51,412 nucleotides of DNA from Micromonospora rosaria (GTDB lineage Bacteria; Actinomycetota; Actinomycetes; Mycobacteriales; Micromonosporaceae). Where the stretch lies: positions 1-51,412 of the forward strand of contig NZ_LRQV01000039.1 of assembly GCF_001567585.1 (NCBI RefSeq). Direction: 5' to 3'. The first letter of the stretch is position 1, and every line of letters starts with the position of its first letter. Positions 9,347-17,801 of this stretch are shown here, one piece after another. The notes under the pieces are model-generated. The model made no database searches, had not been told where the DNA came from, and saw only the letters and a program-made list of their open reading frames with translations. The position numbers and the translations under genes are program-made.

Positions 9347-10105
9347 ATGGCGATCCCCCTTCCCCGGCCTGCTGCGATGGTCGGCCTCACCCGGTCCGCT
9401 CTCGATCAGGCGCTCGGCTCGGCCGCGTCCCTCGCCGCCGTGCCGGCCCGCGCGTTCGCGGTGCTCGACGGCGTGGACGCGCTGCTGACCCGGATCAACG
9501 GGGTGGTGGACCGGATCGAGGAGACGCTGGACCGCACCGACCGAGTGCTGACCGAGGCCGAGGGCGCGGTCCGCGAGGTCGCGGTGATCAGCGCGGCGGC
9601 GACCACCGCGATCGAGAACGCCACCGAGGTCGCCACGGTCGCCGCCCGGGTGGTCGGCGAGGCGGAGCGGGTCTCGACCGCCGCCGCCGCGCTGGTGGCG
9701 CAGGCCGAGCAGGTGGCGTCGGCCGCCGGCACGGTCGTCGCCGAGGCCGACACGGTCGCCGGCCGCGCGGCCGGCACGCTCGCCACCGCGCAGGAAGCGG
9801 CGACCACCGCCGCCGACCTGCTCGCGGCGTACGAGCCAGCGCTGCGCCGGGCCGCCCCGATGGCGAACCGGTTCATCGAGCAGCTCAGCCACGAGGAGGT
9901 GACCGCCGCGATCCGCCTCGTCGACGAGTTGCCCAAGCTCAAGGAGCACGTCAGCGCCGACATCCTGCCGATCCTGGCCACCCTGGACCGGGTCGGCCCG
10001 GACCTGCACGACCTGCTGGAGGTGACCCGCGACCTCAAGCTCGCCGTGGCCGGCATCCCCGGTCTGGGCATGCTCCGGCGACGCGGCGAACGCCTCACCG
10101 ACTGA
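9347..10105 (+). CDS. Alanine-rich coiled-coil protein (phasin/apolipoprotein-like)
   Basis: 252 residues. After a short amphipathic N-terminus (MAIPLPRPAAMVGLTRSALD), residues 45-170 are an almost continuous Ala/Val/Glu-rich helix with heptad character (repeats of the kind VAxxAxxVxxxA). A more ordered tail contains ITxxLxLVDELPKLKEHV-like helices and ends LGMLRRRGERLTD. Similar ribulose-1,5-bisphosphate-carboxylase-unrelated coiled-coil proteins occur in many actinomycetes without known function. A membrane- or granule-surface role is only a guess from the helix pattern. Confidence 0.7.
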   Translation: MAIPLPRPAAMVGLTRSALDQALGSAASLAAVPARAFAVLDGVDALLTRINGVVDRIEETLDRTDRVLTEAEGAVREVAVISAAATTAIENATEVATVAARVVGEAERVSTAAAALVAQAEQVASAAGTVVAEADTVAGRAAGTLATAQEAATTAADLLAAYEPALRRAAPMANRFIEQLSHEEVTAAIRLVDELPKLKEHVSADILPILATLDRVGPDLHDLLEVTRDLKLAVAGIPGLGMLRRRGERLTD

Positions 10106-10118
10106 CCCCCTGAGCCAC

Positions 10119-10156
10119 CCGCCTGCGCTGAGCGGCCGGTCAGCAGGCGCAGGCGG
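10119..10156. terminator. Imperfect hairpin between convergent genes
   Basis: CCGCCTGCGCTGA (10119-10131) pairs imperfectly with TCAGCAGGCGCAGGCGG (10140-10156), with a 4-nt bulge. It lies between the coiled-coil gene and the convergent rhodanese gene and includes the last rhodanese codons. It could serve as a bidirectional terminator. Confidence 0.35.
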
Positions 10157-10595
10157 TGCCGGGGGGCGCGGTCAGGTCGTCCACCGGACGCCGGTGCACA
10201 CCCTGCGGGGTACGGACCGGCAGGCCCTCGCGGGCCCAGTACTCGAACCCGCCGAGCATCTCCTTGACCGGGTACCCGAGGCGGGCGAAGGCGAGGGCGG
10301 CCCGGGTGGCGCCGTTGCAGCCCGGCCCCCAGCAGTAGGTGACCACCCGCGACCCGGCCGGGACGACCTCGGCCGCCCGGGCCGCGATCTCGTCGGTGGG
10401 CAGGTGCACCGCGCCGGGCAGGTGCCCCTGTCGCCAGGCGGCGGCGGAGCGGGAGTCGACCACCACCAGGCCGGGCGTACCGGCCTCCAAATCGGCGTGG
10501 ACGTCGGCGACGTCGGTCTCGGCGCTGAGCCGGGCGAGGAAGTGTGCGGCGGCGGTCGCGGGGGACAACGGCTGGACGGCGAAGCTACGGGACAT
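10140..10595 (-). CDS. Rhodanese-like domain protein
   Basis: 151 residues forming a single rhodanese domain. The active-site loop is VVTYCWGPGCNGATRAA, and the first Cys (TYCWG) is the expected persulfide-forming residue. The conserved VVDSRSAAAWRQGHLPGAVHLP segment (split in the middle) is the family's CH2A region. It probably transfers sulfane sulfur to cyanide or a protein partner. It is divergent from the GlxA-type regulator across only 71 bp. The C-terminus CAC is rich in cysteine. Confidence 0.88.
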   Translation of the reverse strand: MSRSFAVQPLSPATAAAHFLARLSAETDVADVHADLEAGTPGLVVVDSRSAAAWRQGHLPGAVHLPTDEIAARAAEVVPAGSRVVTYCWGPGCNGATRAALAFARLGYPVKEMLGGFEYWAREGLPVRTPQGVHRRPVDDLTAPPGTACAC

Positions 10596-10654
10596 ACCGA
10601 CGATCCTGCGACCCGGCCGGCCGGCGCGGCAGTGGCGTGGACGACGTTGTCCGC

Positions 10655-10660
10655 TAACAT
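10655..10660 (+). promoter_or_regulatory. Putative -10 element of a leaderless promoter
   Basis: TAACAT ends 6 nt before the ATG at 10667, so transcription would begin at or next to the start codon. No Shine-Dalgarno sequence is visible, which fits a leaderless mRNA for the GlxA-type regulator. Confidence 0.45.
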
Positions 10661-10666
10661 CCCGCC

Positions 10667-11698
10667 ATGCCTGGCGCCCCCGCCGGCCCCGCCACCCCCA
10701 CCGGCCCGGCGGGCGGCCCCCGCGACCGTACCGTCGCCGTGCTCGCGTACCCGGGGATGTCGGTCTTCGAGACCGGGATCGTCACCGAGGTCTTCGGGCT
10801 CCCCCGGCCCGAGTTGGACGTCGCCTGGTACGACCTGCGCGTCTGCGCCGAACGGCCGGTGGTGCCGGTGCTCGGCGGGGCCACCCTGCACACCCCGTAC
10901 GGCCTGACCGAGCTGGCCGAGGCCGGAACGGTGATCGTGCCCGGGGTGCCGGACGTGACCGTCGGCCCCTCCCCCGACCTGGTCGGCGCGCTGCGCCGGG
11001 CCCACCGCCGGGGCGCCCGGCTGCTGTCCATCTGCTCCGGCGCGTTCGCGCTGGCCGGCGCCGGGCTGCTGGACGGCCGGCGGGCCACCACCCACTGGCG
11101 GTACGCGGACCTGCTGGCCCGCCGCCACCCGGCGGTCGACGTCGACCCCGACGTGCTCTACGTCGACGGCGGCGACGTGCTGACCAGCGCGGGCAGCGCC
11201 GCCGGGCTGGACCTCTGCCTGCACCTGGTCCGCCGGGACCACGGCACCGCGATCGCCAACGCGGTCGCCCGGCGGCTGGTGATCCCGCCGCACCGCGACG
11301 GCGGTCAGGCGCAGTTCGTCCAGGCGCCGGTCCCCGCCGACCCGGACGACGACCGGATCGCGGGCAGCCTGGCCTGGGCCCTGGCCCACCTCGCCGAGCC
11401 GCTGACCGTGCAGCGGCTGGCCCGGCAGGCCGGGATGTCGTCGCGGACCTACCTGCGGCACTTCGCGCGGGCCACCGGGACCAGCCCGATCCGCTGGCTG
11501 GTCGGCCAGCGGATCCGGGCCAGCCTGGCGCTGCTGGAGTCGACCGAACTGCCGGTCGAGCGGATCGCCGCCACGGTGGGCTTCGACACCCCGGTCACCT
11601 ACCGTCACCACTTCACCCGGGCGATGCGGACCTCACCGTCGGCGTACCGGCGGGCCTTCCGCAGCGGCGGCCCACCGGCCGCAGCCGGTCCAGGCTGA
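10667..11698 (+). CDS. GlxA-family transcriptional regulator (DJ-1/PfpI + AraC HTH)
   Basis: 343 residues. Residues 20-190 are a DJ-1/PfpI-like domain with the nucleophile-elbow region LLSICSGAFALAGAGLLDG, then TTHW. Residues 220-330 are an AraC/XylS domain with two helix-turn-helix units (LTVQRLARQAGMSSRTYLRHF and the second starting VERIAATVGFDTP). Such regulators sense small molecules through the DJ-1 domain. The regulon is unknown; the divergent rhodanese gene is the nearest candidate. Confidence 0.9.
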   Translation: MPGAPAGPATPTGPAGGPRDRTVAVLAYPGMSVFETGIVTEVFGLPRPELDVAWYDLRVCAERPVVPVLGGATLHTPYGLTELAEAGTVIVPGVPDVTVGPSPDLVGALRRAHRRGARLLSICSGAFALAGAGLLDGRRATTHWRYADLLARRHPAVDVDPDVLYVDGGDVLTSAGSAAGLDLCLHLVRRDHGTAIANAVARRLVIPPHRDGGQAQFVQAPVPADPDDDRIAGSLAWALAHLAEPLTVQRLARQAGMSSRTYLRHFARATGTSPIRWLVGQRIRASLALLESTELPVERIAATVGFDTPVTYRHHFTRAMRTSPSAYRRAFRSGGPPAAAGPG

Positions 11699-11771
11699 CC
11701 GGCGGGCCGGCGGGCCGCGTTGAGCGGTGTTGCCAGGCGCGGGCGGGGCCGCGCTGAGCGGTGTCGGGCGG

Positions 11772-12179
11772 TCAGGCGTGGGCGACGCCCGGCCGACGCA
11801 GGTCGTCGATCTCGACCACCTCGCGGCCCAGCGGCCAGAACGCGGCGGGGACCAGCTTGAAGTTGGCGATGCCGAACGGGATGCCGATGATGGTGAGGCA
11901 GAGGCTCACCCCGGCGACGATGTGGCTCAGCGCCAGCCACCAGCCGGCCAGCACCACCCAGAGCACGTTGCCCAGCCCCGACCCGACCCCGAGCCCCGGC
12001 TTCGGCACCAGCGTCCGGCCGAACGGCCAGAGCGAGTAGACGGCCAGCCGCAGCGACGCCACTCCGAACGGGATCGTCACCACCAGCACGAAACAGATCA
12101 GGGCGGCGACGCCGTAGCCGATGGCCAGCACCAGGCCGCCACCGAAGATCAACCAGAGCACGTTGAGCAGGAGCCTCAT
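11772..12179 (-). CDS. YccF-domain membrane protein
   Basis: 135 residues containing two YccF repeats. Each has a hydrophobic segment followed by a PFG motif (VVTIPFGVASLRLAVYSLWP, then TIIGIPFGIANFKLVPAAFW), giving about four membrane segments. Length and motifs match inner-membrane YccF proteins of unknown function. It follows ribokinase with a 22-bp gap and may be co-transcribed. Confidence 0.85.
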   Translation of the reverse strand: MRLLLNVLWLIFGGGLVLAIGYGVAALICFVLVVTIPFGVASLRLAVYSLWPFGRTLVPKPGLGVGSGLGNVLWVVLAGWWLALSHIVAGVSLCLTIIGIPFGIANFKLVPAAFWPLGREVVEIDDLRRPGVAHA

Positions 12180-12201
12180 GTCTCCATCGTGCCTGGGCGG
12201 T

Positions 12202-13122
12202 TCAAGCGGGCGGCGCGTACAGCGCGTCGATGTCGGCCCGGTGCGGGAGGGACACCGAGGCGCCGAGCCGGCGGACGCAGGCCGCCCCGGCCGCCGCCGC
12301 CCAGTGCACCGCGTCGACCAGGTCCCGCCCCTCGCCCCAGGCCACCGCGAGGGCGGCGGTGAAGGCGTCCCCCGCCGCCGTGGAGTCGACCACGTCGACC
12401 GTGACCGCCGGGACGTGCACGGCCACCCCGTCCCGCTCGCCGTACCAGGCGCCCTGGCCGCCGAGGGTGAGCACCGCCCGGGGTACCAGGTCGAGCAGGG
12501 CCTCGGGAGCTTCCCGCCCCCGCCCGGTGAGCGTCTGCGCCTCGGTCTCGTTGACCACCAGCAGGTCGACGGCGTCGAGCAGGTCCGCCGGCACCGACCG
12601 GGCCGGGGCCGCGTTCAGCACCACCCGGGTACCGGCCGCACGGGCGGCCAGCGCCGCCTCGGTGACCGTCTCGACCGGGATCTCCAACTGGGCGACCAGC
12701 ACGTCCGCCGCGCGTACGCAGGCCAGTTCGGCCTCGGTGAGGCCGGTGAACGCGCCGTTCGCGCCGGGGGTGACCAGGATCGCGTTCTCCCCGTCCGCAC
12801 TGACCATGATCAGCGCCACCCCGGACGCGCCGTACACCACCCGGAGCTGGCCGGTGTCCACCCCGGCGGCGGTGATCCGGGCCCGCAGGGTGACCCCGAA
12901 CGCGTCCGACCCGATCGCGCCGAGGAAGGCACAGCTCGCGCCGGCCCGGACGGCCGCCACCGCCTGGTTGGCCCCCTTGCCGCCGGGCACCATGACGAAG
13001 TCGCTGCCCAGCACCGTCTCGCCGGGTCGGGGCAGGGTGGGCGCGGTCGCCACCACGTCCATGTTCGCGCTGCCCACGACGGCGATCCTGGTCGCCGCCG
13101 GTACCGGCGCTGTCGAGTCCAC
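12202..13122 (-). CDS. rbsK: Ribokinase
   Basis: 306 residues, PfkB family. The N-terminal substrate motif is VVGSANMDVVATAPTLPRPG, the glycine-rich segment is PGGKGANQAVAAVRAG, and the C-terminal ATP-site motif is DSTAAGDAFTAALAV with the catalytic Asp. It phosphorylates ribose at O5. The GTG at 13122 has GGGGGAGG 9 nt upstream, so an upstream ATG at 13143 is less likely. No ribose transporter is adjacent. Confidence 0.9.
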   Translation of the reverse strand: MDSTAPVPAATRIAVVGSANMDVVATAPTLPRPGETVLGSDFVMVPGGKGANQAVAAVRAGASCAFLGAIGSDAFGVTLRARITAAGVDTGQLRVVYGASGVALIMVSADGENAILVTPGANGAFTGLTEAELACVRAADVLVAQLEIPVETVTEAALAARAAGTRVVLNAAPARSVPADLLDAVDLLVVNETEAQTLTGRGREAPEALLDLVPRAVLTLGGQGAWYGERDGVAVHVPAVTVDVVDSTAAGDAFTAALAVAWGEGRDLVDAVHWAAAAGAACVRRLGASVSLPHRADIDALYAPPA

Positions 13123-13336
13123 CGTGCCGTACCTCCCCCACATCGACCACGAGCACGCCCACGACCTCGCCGAGTGTAGGCCCGCACCGGATTCCGGAGC
13201 CGCCCTCGGTGCGCTGCGGCCGACGCGCTACGGCACGGTGCGGCCGATGCGGTCGCCGCGCTGCGGCGCGGCGCGGCCGGCAGGGTGCGGCGCGGCCGAG
13301 GGGGTGCGGCCGGCGGGATGCGGCGCAGCCGGCGGG

Positions 13337-13398
13337 GTGTGAGGAGGGGGCCCTTCCTCTACCGAAAGCGTTAACAGGGGGCCCTTCCTTACACCTCA
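13337..13398. repeat. 62-nt dispersed palindromic repeat, copy 1
   Basis: Two GGGCCC-containing arms (AGGGGGCCCTTCC and GGGGGCCCTTCC) flank a GAAAGCGTTAACA core. It is collinear and equal in length with the copy at 31830-31891, and the last 35 nt are identical. In both places the element ends exactly with the stop codon (TGA, read on the minus strand) of the neighbouring gene. It can fold as a hairpin and may act as a terminator or be a miniature mobile element. Confidence 0.75.
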
Positions 13399-14250
13399 GG
13401 CGGCGCGGGCGGTCCAGCGGTCGCCGCGCCGTTCCACGGTCAGCGGCAGGCCGAAGGTCGTCGACAGGTTCTCCCCGGTGAGGGTCCGGTCGAGCAGGCC
13501 CTGGGCGACCACCCCGCCGTCGCGCAGCAGCAGGGCGTGGGTGAAGCCGGGCGGGATCTCCTCCACGTGGTGGGTGACCAGCACCAGGGCCGGGGCGTCC
13601 GGGTCCTGGGCCAGCTCGGCCAGGCGGGCCACCAGGTCCTCCCGTCCGCCCAGGTCGAGCCCGGCTGCCGGCTCGTCGAGCAGGAGCAGCTCCGGGTCGG
13701 TCATCAGCGCGCGGGCGATCTGCACCCGCTTGCGCTCCCCCTCGGAGAGCGTGCCGTACCCCCGGTCGGCCAGGTCGCCGACGCCGAGCTGGGCGAGCAG
13801 GCCCCGGGCCCGGTTCTCGTCGGCGCGGTCGTAGCTCTCCCGCCAGCGTCCCACCACCGACCAGGCGGCGGTCACCACCACGTCGCTGACCCGCTCCTCG
13901 GCGGGGATCCGCTCGGCGAGCGCGGCGGTGGAGAGACCGATCCGGGTACGCAGCTCGTTGATGTCGGTACGGCCGATCCGCTCGCCGAGGACGTGGGCGG
14001 TGCCGGTGGTCGGGTGCAGCCGGCCGGCGGCCAGGTTGAGCAGGGTGGTCTTGCCCGCGCCGTTCGGGCCGAGCACCACCCACCGCTCGTCCAGCTCGAC
14101 CCGCCAGTCCACGTCGTGCAGCAGTGCGGTGCCGGATCGCCGTACCCCGACGGTCTCCAGGCTGACCACCAGGTCGGCGTCCACGGACGACGATGCGGAT
14201 GCGGCACCACCGGCGCCGGAGATCAGGTCAGTGTGCACCCGCCCATCCAA
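13396..14250 (-). CDS. ABC transporter ATP-binding protein, stand-alone
   Basis: 284 residues. Walker A is GPNGAGKTTLLNLAAG, the signature is LSEGERKRVQIARALM, and Walker B is LLLLDEPAAGLD, followed by the H-loop VTHHVEEIPPGF. The arrangement and the EEIPPGFTHALLLRDG motif match ModF/YlmA-type ATPases that lack a neighbouring permease. The start may be the ATG at 14250 or the GTG at 14238. Its stop codon lies inside the dispersed repeat. Substrate unknown. Confidence 0.85.
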   Translation of the reverse strand: MDGRVHTDLISGAGGAASASSSVDADLVVSLETVGVRRSGTALLHDVDWRVELDERWVVLGPNGAGKTTLLNLAAGRLHPTTGTAHVLGERIGRTDINELRTRIGLSTAALAERIPAEERVSDVVVTAAWSVVGRWRESYDRADENRARGLLAQLGVGDLADRGYGTLSEGERKRVQIARALMTDPELLLLDEPAAGLDLGGREDLVARLAELAQDPDAPALVLVTHHVEEIPPGFTHALLLRDGGVVAQGLLDRTLTGENLSTTFGLPLTVERRGDRWTARAA

Positions 14251-14369
14251 TCACGCACCGCCGGGCTGCCCCCCAGGGGCGGTGGCGCGGGCCTAGGCTG
14301 AGGCGCCGTGTCGTTGCTCACCCCACCCGGAGGACGGTCCATGTCGCGACGGTGCACCAGGGCGCCCGG

Positions 14370-15383
14370 ATGAGCCCGGTCATCGAGATCAGCGGGCTGC
14401 GCAAGGCGTTCCGCAGCCTGCGGCAGGGCCGCCGGGTCGCGGTCGACGGCTTCGACATGCGGGTCGAGGCGGGGCAGGTGCACGGCTTCCTCGGGCCGAA
14501 CGGGTCGGGCAAGACCACCACCCTGCGGGCCCTGCTGGGGCTGGTCCGCGCCGACGCCGGGGAGATGACCGTGCTCGGCGCGCGGGCCCCGGCGGAGCTG
14601 CCCCGGGTCGCCGGGCGGGTGGGCGCGATCGTGGAGAGCCCGCAGTTCTTCGGCAACTTCACCGGGTACCGCACGCTGCGGCTGCTCGCGCTGGCCGGTG
14701 GGGTGCCGACCGACCGGGTGGACCGGGCGCTGGAGCTGGTGGGGCTGCGGGACCGGGGTGACGAGCGGGTCCGGGGGTACTCGCTGGGCATGCGGCAGCG
14801 CCTCGCGGTGGCTTCGGCGTTGCTGAAGGACCCCGAGCTGCTGATCCTCGACGAGCCGGCCAACGGGCTGGACCCGGCGGGCATCCGGGAGATGCGGGAC
14901 CTGACCCGGTCGCTGGCCGAGACGGGGGTGACCGTGCTGGTCTCCAGCCACATCCTCGCCGAGATCCAGCTCATCTGCGACCACGTGACGATCATCTCGG
15001 CGGGTCGCCGGGTGGCCGCCGGCCGGGTGGACGACGTGCTGGCCGGGTTCGACCGGCACGAGTTCCGGGTCCGGGTGGCCGAGCCGGAGCGGGCCGCCGA
15101 GTTGCTGCGCGCCGCCGGGCTGCCGGTCGGGGCGTACCCCGACCACCTGGTGGTCGGCGGCTCGGGCGACCCGGAGCTGATCGCCCGGACGCTGGGCGAG
15201 CAGGGGCTGTGGGTGCACGAGCTGACCCCGCTGCGACCGGACCTGGAGAGCGTCTTCCTCGAACTGACCGGCGGCCCGGCCCACCCCGCCGTGCCCCGGC
15301 AGGTGGACGACGCCCAGGCCGGCGACCGGGTCATCGAGCTGGAGGCCACCGGAGCCGAAGACAGCGGGAGGGTCGACGCGTGA
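14370..15383 (+). CDS. ABC transporter ATP-binding protein (BcrA/CcmA type)
   Basis: 337 residues from MSPVIEISGLRKAFRSL. Walker A is GPNGSGKTTTLRALLG, the signature is YSLGMRQRLAVASALL, and Walker B is LLILDEPANGLDPAG. A C-terminal domain of the bacitracin-exporter type follows. The ATG at 14370 is chosen because the fold begins there; an in-frame GTG at 14352 is the alternative. The stop overlaps the permease start as GTGA, so the two genes are coupled. Confidence 0.9.
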   Translation: MSPVIEISGLRKAFRSLRQGRRVAVDGFDMRVEAGQVHGFLGPNGSGKTTTLRALLGLVRADAGEMTVLGARAPAELPRVAGRVGAIVESPQFFGNFTGYRTLRLLALAGGVPTDRVDRALELVGLRDRGDERVRGYSLGMRQRLAVASALLKDPELLILDEPANGLDPAGIREMRDLTRSLAETGVTVLVSSHILAEIQLICDHVTIISAGRRVAAGRVDDVLAGFDRHEFRVRVAEPERAAELLRAAGLPVGAYPDHLVVGGSGDPELIARTLGEQGLWVHELTPLRPDLESVFLELTGGPAHPAVPRQVDDAQAGDRVIELEATGAEDSGRVDA

Positions 15384-16387
15384 GGCTGGTCCGTGCCGAA
15401 CTGGAGCGGCTGGGTTCGCGCCGCTTCGTCCAGCTCATGCTGGTGCTGCTGGTGCTGGCGTTCGGGGTGACCGCGGCGACCACCCTGGCCAGCTCGCACC
15501 GGCCCTCCGCCGCCGAGGTGCAGAACGCCCGCGCCGAGGCGGCCCGCCAGATCCGCGCCCTGGAGCAGGAGTACGACCGGTGCGTGGCCGCCCGCCAGGG
15601 GCGGGTGACCCCAGACGAGTTCGGGATGGACCAGTACCCGACGTCCTGCGCGGACCTCGACCCGGGCCGGATCGAACGGCTCCCGGTCACCACCGACTAC
15701 CTCAGCGGCGTGTTCGTCTTCGCCAACGAGGCCAAGGGCCTGCTGTACTTCCTCATCGCCTTCCTGGTGCTGTTCGGGTTCCTGGTCGGCGCGTCGTACA
15801 TCGGGGCCGACCTGAACTCCGGCGGGGTGGTCAACCTGCTGCTGTGGCGACCACGCCGGCTGACCGTGCTCGCCGCCAAGCTCGGTACGCTGCTCGGCGC
15901 GGTGCTGGTGGTGTCGGTGGCCGCCTCGCTGCTCTACCTCGGCGCGTTCTGGCTGATCGCGCAGGTGGCCGGGCTGCCGGGCACCCTCGACGGGGACTTC
16001 TGGCAGGCCCTGGCCGCGCTGCACGCCCGGGGTCTGGTGCTGGTCGGGCTGGCCGCCGCGCTGGGCTTCGCGCTGGCCACGCTGGGCCGGCACACCGCCG
16101 CCGCGCTGGGCACGGTGGCCGCGTACGCGGTGGTGTGGGAGTTGGGCGCACGGCTGGTCATGGAGATCGTGGGCGTCCGCCGGGTCGACCAGTGGATGCT
16201 CAGCAGCCACATCGGCGCCTGGCTCACCGGCCGGATCGAGCTGTGGGACCCCGCGCTCTGCGACGCCAACGGCTGCCGGGGCATGTACGTCCTCACCTCG
16301 GGGTCGGCGCTGCTGGTGCTGGGCGGGTTGACCGGTGCGCTCTGCCTGGCCGCGTTCGCCACCTTCCGCCGCCGCGACCTGATCTGA
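15380..16387 (+). CDS. ABC-2 type transporter permease
   Basis: 335 residues. After a first membrane helix (FVQLMLVLLVLAFGVTAATT) comes a roughly 90-residue extracytoplasmic region with two cysteines (YDRCVAAR and PTSCADLD), then about five more membrane helices ending with FRRRDLI. Start is the GTG at 15380 with GGGAGG 8 nt upstream. It is the membrane partner of the preceding ATPase. Function (efflux or antimicrobial resistance) is only inferred from the ATPase type. Confidence 0.85.
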   Translation: MRLVRAELERLGSRRFVQLMLVLLVLAFGVTAATTLASSHRPSAAEVQNARAEAARQIRALEQEYDRCVAARQGRVTPDEFGMDQYPTSCADLDPGRIERLPVTTDYLSGVFVFANEAKGLLYFLIAFLVLFGFLVGASYIGADLNSGGVVNLLLWRPRRLTVLAAKLGTLLGAVLVVSVAASLLYLGAFWLIAQVAGLPGTLDGDFWQALAALHARGLVLVGLAAALGFALATLGRHTAAALGTVAAYAVVWELGARLVMEIVGVRRVDQWMLSSHIGAWLTGRIELWDPALCDANGCRGMYVLTSGSALLVLGGLTGALCLAAFATFRRRDLI

Positions 16388-16460
16388 CCGGACCGCTGCC
16401 CCGCCGCCCGCCGCCCGCCCCGCCCCGCCCGCCGCCCGTCCTGTCCCGGTGGCGGTCCGG
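16388..16460. terminator. Long GC-rich hairpin between convergent genes
   Basis: CCGGACCGC (16388-16396) pairs with GCGGTCCGG (16452-16460), enclosing C-rich then G-rich tracts that also pair. It begins immediately after the permease stop and faces the ROK regulator's 3' end, as expected for a bidirectional terminator. Confidence 0.5.
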
Positions 16461-16478
16461 GGCGGGTGGCGGGGGCGG

Positions 16479-17654
16479 TCAGCCGACCGTCGAGCCGAAG
16501 ACCTCGTCGCGGACCGCGTCCAGGGCGATGCGCAGCGCGCCGTGCAGGACCGGCTCCTCGGTCAGCCCGGTCGTCACCACCCGGGGCTTGACCAAGGTGA
16601 TCGCGGCTACCTCGTGCTGCACCCGCTCGGCGAGCGCGGCCCCACCGGCCTGGCCGACCTCACCGGCGAGGACCACCAGCGGCGGGTCGAGCACCACGCA
16701 GGTGCCCGCCACACCGAGGGCGAGCCGCCGGGCCAGCTCGTCGAGGAACGGGCCACCGGCCGTGCCGGCCTCGATGGCGGCGCGGACCGTGCCGGCGGCG
16801 GTGGTCGCGTCGAAGCCGTGCTCGCGCCCCACCGCGCAGACCGCGTCGGCCGCCGCGAGCTGCTGGAACGCCGGCTTGGCCCGGCGCGAGACGTCCCGGG
16901 GGATCGGCACGCCGGGCACCGGCAGGTAGCCGATCTCGCCGGCCGCGCCCGTGCTGCCGTGGTGCAGCCGGCCGTTCAGCATGATGGCCAGGCCGAGCCC
17001 GGCGCCGACCCAGATCAGCGCGAAGTCGCCCACCCCCTGCGCCGCACCGGACTGCGCCTCGGCGACGGCGGCCAGGTTGACGTCGTTCTCGAAGAGCACC
17101 GGGATCTGGAGGTCCTCGCGCAGGGCGGCCAGCAGCCCCCGGTGCCAGCGGGGCAGGTTGAAGGCGAAGGTGATGTCGCCGGTGCCCGGGTCCACCAGGC
17201 CGGGGGTGCCGAGCACCACCCGGCGCACGGTGGCCAGCTCCGCGCCGGCGCTGCTGGCGGCCTGGACGACGGCGTTGTGCACCACGCCGACCGGGTCGTC
17301 GGTGTCCCGGGTGGACTGCTCGACCCGGCCCAGCACCGCGCCGGTGATGTCGGCGCAGGCCGCCACCACCCGCTCCGGGCCGACGTCCACGCCGACCACG
17401 TGCGCGCTGCCCGGCCGGACCGCGTAGAGCTGGGCGTTGGGGCCCCGGCCGCCGGCCTGCTCGCCGACCCGGGTGACCAGCCCCCGCTCCTCCAGCCGCT
17501 CGACCAGTTGGGAGGCGGTGACCTTGGACAGCCCGGTCAGCTCGCCGAGCCGGGCCCGGGTGAGTGGACCGCGTTCGAGCAGCAGTTCCAACGCCGCGCG
17601 GTCGTTGAGCGCCCGCAACAGTCGGGGCGTGCCGGGCAGCCGGGTCGCACTCAT
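16479..17654 (-). CDS. ROK-family transcriptional repressor
   Basis: 391 residues. An N-terminal winged helix (LTRARLGELTGLSKVTASQLV) is followed by a sugar-kinase-like ROK domain with GVDVGPERVVAACADITG and AGEIGYLPVPG. The usual ROK zinc motif CxCGxxGC after that segment is absent, as in some actinobacterial members. It is divergent from the GH3 beta-N-acetylhexosaminidase gene, which it probably controls in response to an amino sugar (inference). GTTTCCGTAAAC at 17668-17679, 14 nt before its start, is a candidate operator. Confidence 0.88.
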   Translation of the reverse strand: MSATRLPGTPRLLRALNDRAALELLLERGPLTRARLGELTGLSKVTASQLVERLEERGLVTRVGEQAGGRGPNAQLYAVRPGSAHVVGVDVGPERVVAACADITGAVLGRVEQSTRDTDDPVGVVHNAVVQAASSAGAELATVRRVVLGTPGLVDPGTGDITFAFNLPRWHRGLLAALREDLQIPVLFENDVNLAAVAEAQSGAAQGVGDFALIWVGAGLGLAIMLNGRLHHGSTGAAGEIGYLPVPGVPIPRDVSRRAKPAFQQLAAADAVCAVGREHGFDATTAAGTVRAAIEAGTAGGPFLDELARRLALGVAGTCVVLDPPLVVLAGEVGQAGGAALAERVQHEVAAITLVKPRVVTTGLTEEPVLHGALRIALDAVRDEVFGSTVG

Positions 17655-17667
17655 GCCACGTCCTCTG

Positions 17668-17679
17668 GTTTCCGTAAAC
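17668..17679. promoter_or_regulatory. Small palindrome in the ROK/GH3 divergent promoter
   Basis: GTTT-CCGT-AAAC lies between the divergent ROK and GH3 starts, close to the ROK start codon. ROK operators are typically AT-rich palindromes, so this is a plausible autoregulatory site. Confidence 0.35.
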
Positions 17680-17801
17680 TCAGCTCACCCGTACCGACCT
17701 GTGGGTGGGTGCCCGTAGCGTAGCGGTCACGCTGGCGGTACCGGGGCCGGGCGAGGCGGCCCCACCGGCCACGGGACCGCCCCGGCCAGGGAGGAGTGCA
17801 G